Of a stretch of DNA of 64,000 bases, positions 61,702-64,000 are shown piece by piece; position 1 is the first letter of the stretch, and the number at the start of each line of letters is the position of its first letter. The stretch lies in NCBI GenBank assembly GCA_965277075.1, contig OZ255707.1, forward strand, positions 2,852,001-2,916,000. The letters are read 5' to 3'. The notes beneath the pieces were generated by a model that had not been told where the DNA came from, made no database searches, and saw only the letters and a program-made list of their open reading frames with translations. Source of the stretch: Lustribacter sp965277075. Lineage in GTDB: Bacteria > Vulcanimicrobiota > Vulcanimicrobiia > Vulcanimicrobiales > Vulcanimicrobiaceae. The position numbers were made by a program, and so were the translations under genes.

Positions 61702-62892
61702 CTACGCTGCGGTTTTGGCGGCTTGCCAGAGATCTTCGAGTTCGTCGAGCGACATGTCGCCGAGTTCACGGCCCGACGCGACGGCGAAGCGTTCCATGTA
61801 GCGGAAACGGCGATTGAACTTATCGTTCGCGTCACGCATCGCGCCTTCGGCGTCGATGCCGAGCCGCCGTGCGAGGTTGACGATCGTAAAGAGCACATCG
61901 CCGAGTTCTTCGCGTACGTGCGGATCTTCGGCGACGGACGAGCCCGCAGCGATACGTGCTTCGGCGAACTCGCGCAGTTCTTCCGCGAGTTTCGCCGTGA
62001 TGTCGCGGACGTCGGTCCAGTCGAAACCGACGCGCGCGGCTTTCTCTTGCATCTTCTGTCCGCGTTGCAATGCGGGCAGCGCCTTCGGGATGCCGTCGAG
62101 CTTCGACGTGCGCGACGCGCTCGACGCTTCTTGCGCTTTGAGTTGATCCCAATTCGCCCACACGTCGGCGACGCTGGCGACCGCGACGTCGCCGAACACG
62201 TGCGGGTGACGTCGGATCATCTTGTTCGCGAGTCCGTCGACGACGTCCGCGATCGAGAAGCGTCCGCGCTCCGTCGCCAACTGCGCGTGAAAGACGACTT
62301 GAAAAAGGAGGTCGCCCAGTTCCTCGCAGAGTTCGCTCGGCTCGTCACCCTCGATCGCGTCGACGACTTCGTACGTTTCCTCGATCAGATACCGCACGAG
62401 CGACTCGTGCGTCTGCTCGCGATCCCATGGGCACGATCGGCGCAACCGGCCCATCACTTCGATCAGATCGTCCCAGCGCTGATGCGCGGAGCCGGGAGGC
62501 AACGGAACGAGCGGCATCGCGATCGACGCAGAAAGCGTCGCACGCGGCATGCCGGGAACGATCTCGGTCGTGATCCCGCGGCGCTCGAGCGCGCGCAGGA
62601 GCACCGGCAGACCAGCGAAATCCGAGAGTGGATTTCCGAGAATCCCGAGCGCGAGATCGCGCTCGTCCAGGCGTTCGACGAAGCAGTCGATCACCTCGCT
62701 CGAGCCGCGAACGAACAGCGGCTGATCGGTGATGAGGTCGCGCACCATGGTCACGCCCTCGCTCTCCAAAAAGAGGACGAGGTCAGGCGGCGCAAGCACG
62801 GTCGCTGCGCGCGCGACCGCGCGCAGCGATTCACGACTTCCTAGGGTGAGGAGGTCGGGGTCGCCCGGACCAAGGCCGACGATGCGAAGCAT
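61702..62892 (-). CDS. mazG: Nucleoside triphosphate pyrophosphohydrolase MazG with N-terminal methylase-like domain
   Basis: 396 residues. Residues 1 to about 130 start with IVGLGPGDPDLLTLG, the YabN-type tetrapyrrole methylase domain, but are only about half its normal length. Two MazG domains follow: SCPWDREQTHESLVRYLIEETYEVVDAIEGDEPSELCEELGDLLFQVVFH and a second with EELREFAEARI and REELGDVLFTIVNLAR. The E-E-x-x-E metal sites are intact. It hydrolyses noncanonical NTPs and can lower (p)ppGpp. It follows the PpiC gene by 34 bases. Confidence 0.93.
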   Translation of the reverse strand: MLRIVGLGPGDPDLLTLGSRESLRAVARAATVLAPPDLVLFLESEGVTMVRDLITDQPLFVRGSSEVIDCFVERLDERDLALGILGNPLSDFAGLPVLLRALERRGITTEIVPGMPRATLSASIAMPLVPLPPGSAHQRWDDLIEVMGRLRRSCPWDREQTHESLVRYLIEETYEVVDAIEGDEPSELCEELGDLLFQVVFHAQLATERGRFSIADVVDGLANKMIRRHPHVFGDVAVASVADVWANWDQLKAQEASSASRTSKLDGIPKALPALQRGQKMQEKAARVGFDWTDVRDITAKLAEELREFAEARIAAGSSVAEDPHVREELGDVLFTIVNLARRLGIDAEGAMRDANDKFNRRFRYMERFAVASGRELGDMSLDELEDLWQAAKTAA

Positions 62893-62926
62893 GCGCAGCG
62901 ATTCCCTGGGCCGAAAAGAAGTCCGG

Positions 62927-63895
62927 CTACGTTGCAGCCGGAGACGGAGCGGCCGGGCTGGTAGCCGCCGCCGACGTCGCGGGCAGCGGGACGGCGGCCG
63001 GGAACGCGTCCTTATAACGGTCGTCGTAGACTTGGATGTTCGCCTTTGAGCGAAGCTGCTGCAAAAAGACCGGTACTTGCTGGGCCTGCTGCTGCTGCGT
63101 CAACTGATTCTTGATCTGCGTCGATGCTGCCGCCAGTGTGGCCGTCGTCGCGGGGCGCTTCTCTTCAACTTGAATGACGTGCCACCCGAACGGCGATTTG
63201 ACCGGCTGCGAGATCGAACCGACCGGCAGCGAGAACGCCGCTGCCTGGAACGCCGGCACCATCTGGCCTTTGCCGAAGAAGCCCAGTTCGCCGCCCTTGT
63301 CCTTGGTCGACGTATCGGTCGAATATTGCTTCGCGAGCGCCGCGAAATCGCCGCCGGATTTCAGCTTCGCTTCGACCTGATCGGCGGTGGCTTTGTCGGC
63401 GACGAGAATGTGGCGCGCACGCACTTGAGCCGGCTTGTCGAGCAGCGTGTGGTTCTTATCGAAATACGCTTTCACGTCGGCGTCGCTCACGTGGACGTCC
63501 GGTGCGACGGCCTTTTCGATAATGATCTGCTGGCGCAAAATATTCTGCACGTCGGCGTCTGTCAGGCCCTGTTGCTTGAGGATGGTGTCGAACTGGCCGG
63601 GCGGATACTTCGCCTTGATGTCGTTTTCTTTTTTGTCGATCTCGTTTTGCGCGACGTCGATTTTCTGGCTGGTTCCATATTGATCGACGAGCGACTGCTG
63701 AACGAGCTGCGTGAGAACTTGTTTGCCGGCCGGACTCGATTCGAGTTTTTTGTCGAAATCGGCACGCGTGATCTTCTGATCGTTGACGGAGGCGACATCG
63801 CCGCCCCCACTGCTGCTCCCGGCAGAACAGCCGGTGATCGTTACGCCGATGACGGCGGTTGCCACGATGGCAGCCGCACGAATGAGCTTGGACAT
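62927..63895 (-). CDS. PpiC/SurA-type peptidyl-prolyl isomerase lipoprotein
   Basis: 322 residues from ATG 63895, preceded by GGGAG. A signal peptide ends in the lipobox ITGC at about residue 23, so Lgt and LspA would process it. A SurA N-like chaperone part (RADFDKKLESSP, IIIEKAVAPDVHVSDADVKAYFDKNH) precedes a parvulin domain (RARHILVADKATADQVEAKLKSGGDFAALAKQYS, GGELGFFGKGQMVPAFQAAAF, FGWHVIQVEE). The C-terminus is Ala/Pro/Ser-rich. It assists folding of exported proteins, either at the outer face of the membrane or in the periplasm. Confidence 0.9.
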   Translation of the reverse strand: MSKLIRAAAIVATAVIGVTITGCSAGSSSGGGDVASVNDQKITRADFDKKLESSPAGKQVLTQLVQQSLVDQYGTSQKIDVAQNEIDKKENDIKAKYPPGQFDTILKQQGLTDADVQNILRQQIIIEKAVAPDVHVSDADVKAYFDKNHTLLDKPAQVRARHILVADKATADQVEAKLKSGGDFAALAKQYSTDTSTKDKGGELGFFGKGQMVPAFQAAAFSLPVGSISQPVKSPFGWHVIQVEEKRPATTATLAAASTQIKNQLTQQQQAQQVPVFLQQLRSKANIQVYDDRYKDAFPAAVPLPATSAAATSPAAPSPAAT

Positions 63896-63927
63896 AGTTC
63901 TCCCGTCGGGTCGTTCGTACGCACAAA

Positions 63928-63949
63928 TGCGGAGCATTAACGCTCCGCA
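63928..63949. promoter_or_regulatory. Inverted repeat upstream of the PpiC-type gene
   Basis: TGCGGAGC and GCTCCGCA form a perfect 8-bp inverted repeat with a six-base loop, 33 bases before the start codon. It could be a leader hairpin, an operator, or the terminator of a gene beyond the window. The remaining bases to the right edge contain no gene start. Confidence 0.4.
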
Positions 63950-64000
63950 CGACCTCCGCGCTTCCAAGCCCATGTAGCACGACCCTGCCCTCTTGCGATC

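Overview
The window is a dense, high-G+C bacterial chromosome segment with about 63 protein genes, one tRNA and almost no intergenic space. Many neighbouring genes overlap by 1-4 bases (ATGA, GTGA, TGATG), so translational coupling is common. The gene content mixes two cell-envelope signatures. WhiA, SepF, DivIVA and a CsaB/DUF5693 pair are typical of the Terrabacteria side. A TonB-dependent receptor, a pilus secretin and a probable outer-membrane barrel require an outer membrane. Together with the Tad pilus and Rieske oxygenases this suggests an uncultured diderm lineage such as Eremiobacterota/WPS-2. That placement is an inference, not something the sequence proves.

Layout. 1-7242: end of a LivF-type ABC ATPase, a Rieske oxygenase, an M20 amidohydrolase, a MATE exporter, a flavin disulfide oxidoreductase whose 3' end overlaps a tRNA-Val gene, and an MDR oxidoreductase. 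7243-7582: an unassigned, strongly folded RNA region ending in a good intrinsic terminator. 7583-13336: an alpha/beta hydrolase, DUF5693 membrane protein, CsaB, an M50 protease and an unknown coiled-coil protein. 13398-24214: nadC, ileS coupled to a second Rieske oxygenase, a GrdB-like selenoprotein with in-frame UGA and SECIS, a CNBD-flavoprotein, a barrel protein, tgt and an RluA-type pseudouridine synthase. 24272-28747: a trypsin/S1-P1 nuclease fusion, a GNAT acetyltransferase and an unknown membrane protein.

28786-42740 is a complete Tad (Flp) pilus locus arranged as two divergent operons. Leftward are secretin, a short Flp-like pilin, and three TadE/TadG-type pseudopilins, the last carrying a ~300-residue Pro/Thr tail. 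Rightward are a secreted protein, Flp pilin, prepilin peptidase, CpaB, a fused TadZ-TadA ATPase, TadB, TadC and a second prepilin peptidase. A convergent ATPase/winged-helix regulator follows. GTTAACG palindromes occur both in the divergent pilus promoter and upstream of the regulator, which suggests one regulon.

43021-45109 holds lipoprotein-processing genes (lspA, lgt) with ccdA. Then come a TonB receptor, a division cluster (yggS-sepF-divIVA), an F420/NADP-type reductase, a flagellar rod/hook gene set with a FliA-like sigma factor, an acyltransferase remnant and an IclR regulator. 54488-63895 is a leftward housekeeping run: PpiC/SurA-type lipoprotein, MazG, an AbrB-Doc toxin-antitoxin pair, an RqcP-like S4 protein, WhiA, gap-pgk-tpiA-gpmI and purine nucleoside phosphorylase.

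Most notable are the selenoprotein with SECIS, the GTTAACG operator family, the structured RNA at 7363-7568, the TadZ-TadA and trypsin-nuclease fusions, and a 48-bp two-hairpin repeat found at two convergent gene ends.
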